Notes under the pieces: generated by a model
The model's input: only the letters and a program-made list of their open reading frames with translations
The model's database searches: none
What the model was told of the DNA's origin: nothing
Shown: in pieces, positions 24,481 to 25,377 of the stretch
Numbering within the stretch: position 1 is the stretch's first letter
How the letters are laid out: every line of letters begins with the position of its first letter
Made by a program: the position numbers and the translations under genes
Origin: Fidelibacterota bacterium
GTDB lineage: Bacteria; Fidelibacterota; UBA2242; JAFGTP01
Assembly (NCBI GenBank): GCA_029939785.1
Contig: JAOZSG010000007.1
Coordinates: 1-25,377, forward strand
Direction of reading: 5' to 3'
Length of the DNA: 25,377 bases

Positions 24481-25341
24481 TTAAACTCTCCCTATACTTC
24501 CAAAAATATTCATTTGTTCTATAACAATATCCTTAATACTTTTCTCTATTTTTTGATTCATTAAGAGGTAATTGTTATATTTTTCCTGAGTACCATCGAA
24601 AAATTCTTTAGCAGTTTGTAGTGCTGCCTGACTCATTCCTGTAAAAAAATTTATTTTAGATATTCCAAACTTTATGGCTTTTTTAAAATCGTCCTCACTT
24701 ATACCGGAACCCCCATGAAGAACGAGAGGAATTCCTAATTCGGAATTAAGTGTTTTTAAACGATCAAAATCTAATTTAGGTTCACCCTTATATTTTCCAT
24801 GTGAATTACCAATTGCCACAGCAAGTGCATCAACACCTGTTTCTTTTACAAAAATCTTTGCTTGTTCAATATCAGTATATTTCAGTGGATCTGCTTCTCC
24901 TACAAGTTCTCCACCTTCCGCACCACCAACAGCACCAAGTTCAGATTCAACTGATACATTATATGATTTACATAATTCTACAACAATTCTGGTTTGTTCA
25001 ATATTCTTTTCAAACTCAAGATGGGATCCATCATACATTATTGATGAAAACCCACAGTCAAGTGCAATCTTAATATTTTCCATAGTTAAACCATGATCAA
25101 GATTAAGAGTTATTGGAATAATTGATTGCTCAATTCTTTTTTGTATCATTGCAGATAGAGCACTGATGTTAAAATAAGGGAAGTGAACCTCAGCAATATT
25201 TAGAATTACTGGCGAACTGCATTCTTCTGCAGTTTTTACTATTGCCTCTAGAAAATGTGAATCAACAACATTAAAAGCTCCAACAGCATATTTTCTGGAA
25301 TTTGCATCTTCTAAAATTTCTTTGAGCGTAATTTTTGGCAT
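24481..25341 (-). CDS. Class II ketose-bisphosphate aldolase (fructose/tagatose-bisphosphate aldolase family)
   Basis: A 286-residue zinc-dependent aldolase that splits a ketose (bis)phosphate into dihydroxyacetone phosphate and an aldehyde. Catalytic Asp82 and zinc ligand His83 lie in LNLDHG; further zinc ligands are His181 (in GNSHGKY) and His209 (in LHGGSG). These numbers almost equal those of E. coli tagatose-bisphosphate aldolases KbaY/GatY (Asp82, His83, His180, His208), and length also fits that subgroup. Phosphate-site wording GGSG and NFFTG follows. The - strand start is supported by GGGAA upstream of ATG. It is the first gene of a two-gene unit with the PfkB kinase. It could act on tagatose, fructose or another ketose; no isomerase is visible to decide. 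Confidence 0.88.
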   Translation of the reverse strand: MPKITLKEILEDANSRKYAVGAFNVVDSHFLEAIVKTAEECSSPVILNIAEVHFPYFNISALSAMIQKRIEQSIIPITLNLDHGLTMENIKIALDCGFSSIMYDGSHLEFEKNIEQTRIVVELCKSYNVSVESELGAVGGAEGGELVGEADPLKYTDIEQAKIFVKETGVDALAVAIGNSHGKYKGEPKLDFDRLKTLNSELGIPLVLHGGSGISEDDFKKAIKFGISKINFFTGMSQAALQTAKEFFDGTQEKYNNYLLMNQKIEKSIKDIVIEQMNIFGSIGRV

Positions 25342-25377
25342 AATTAAATTCCCAAATATATTTTGTAATCATTTACT

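Overview
The window is AT-rich and comes from a bacterium of the FCB (Fibrobacteres-Chlorobi-Bacteroidetes) superphylum. The clearest marker is the C-terminal tail of the large GH30 protein (17829-21734): a Por/type IX secretion sorting domain of the NYPNPFNPTTT kind that is common in Ignavibacteria, Calditrichota, KSB1 and Marinimicrobia-like lineages. Several genes have clear Shine-Dalgarno sequences (GGAG or AAAGGAG), which is unlike typical Bacteroidia, and no SusC/SusD pair is present. A lineage outside core Bacteroidia is therefore likely, but this is inference.

Layout. From 1 to 21734 every gene lies on the + strand: the 3' end of an unidentified gene; a SUMF1/FGE-like lipoprotein (210-1019); a GH127-type Cys/Zn glycosidase (1124-3052); an iduronate-2-sulfatase-like sulfatase (3104-4549); a GH43 enzyme with a C-terminal carbohydrate-binding domain (4760-6124); a GH106-like lipoprotein (6181-9330) coupled to a GH78-type alpha-L-rhamnosidase (9335-11761); a Tat-exported metallophosphoesterase (11841-12713); two more sulfatases (12818-14239 and 14494-15918); a second GH127-type enzyme with no signal peptide (16014-17792); and the GH30 T9SS-tailed protein. 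A strong inverted repeat (21751-21793) ends this block. A RACo-like [2Fe-2S]/ASKHA corrinoid-activation protein follows (21836-23338). Convergent to it lies a tight pair on the - strand: a class II sugar-bisphosphate aldolase (25341-24481) followed by a PfkB sugar kinase (24477-23485).

How they may work together. Three sulfatases plus enzymes of the alpha-L-rhamnosidase, beta-L-arabinofuranosidase, arabinosidase/xylosidase and GH30 types point to breakdown of a sulfated heteropolysaccharide rich in L-rhamnose, L-arabinose or xylose. A green-algal polymer of the ulvan or sulfated-arabinan type would fit, but the substrate is inference. Exported enzymes use three kinds of signal: Tat-like (three sulfatases and the phosphoesterase), lipoprotein (SUMF1-like, GH106-like, first GH127) and Sec plus T9SS tail (GH30). 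GH78 and the second GH127 lack a visible signal and may act on imported oligosaccharides. No transporter, polysaccharide lyase, regulator or sulfatase-maturing radical SAM enzyme is in the window.

Intergenic gaps are at most about 250 bp. Many are filled by dispersed repeats: two copies of a roughly 200-bp element with internal inverted repeats (one sits inside the coding start of the first GH127 gene), several short palindromes of the GGATTAACATGATAAACAGGAT type, and a heptanucleotide tandem repeat that forms the 3' end of the PfkB gene. No tRNA, rRNA, CRISPR array or insertion-sequence transposase was seen.
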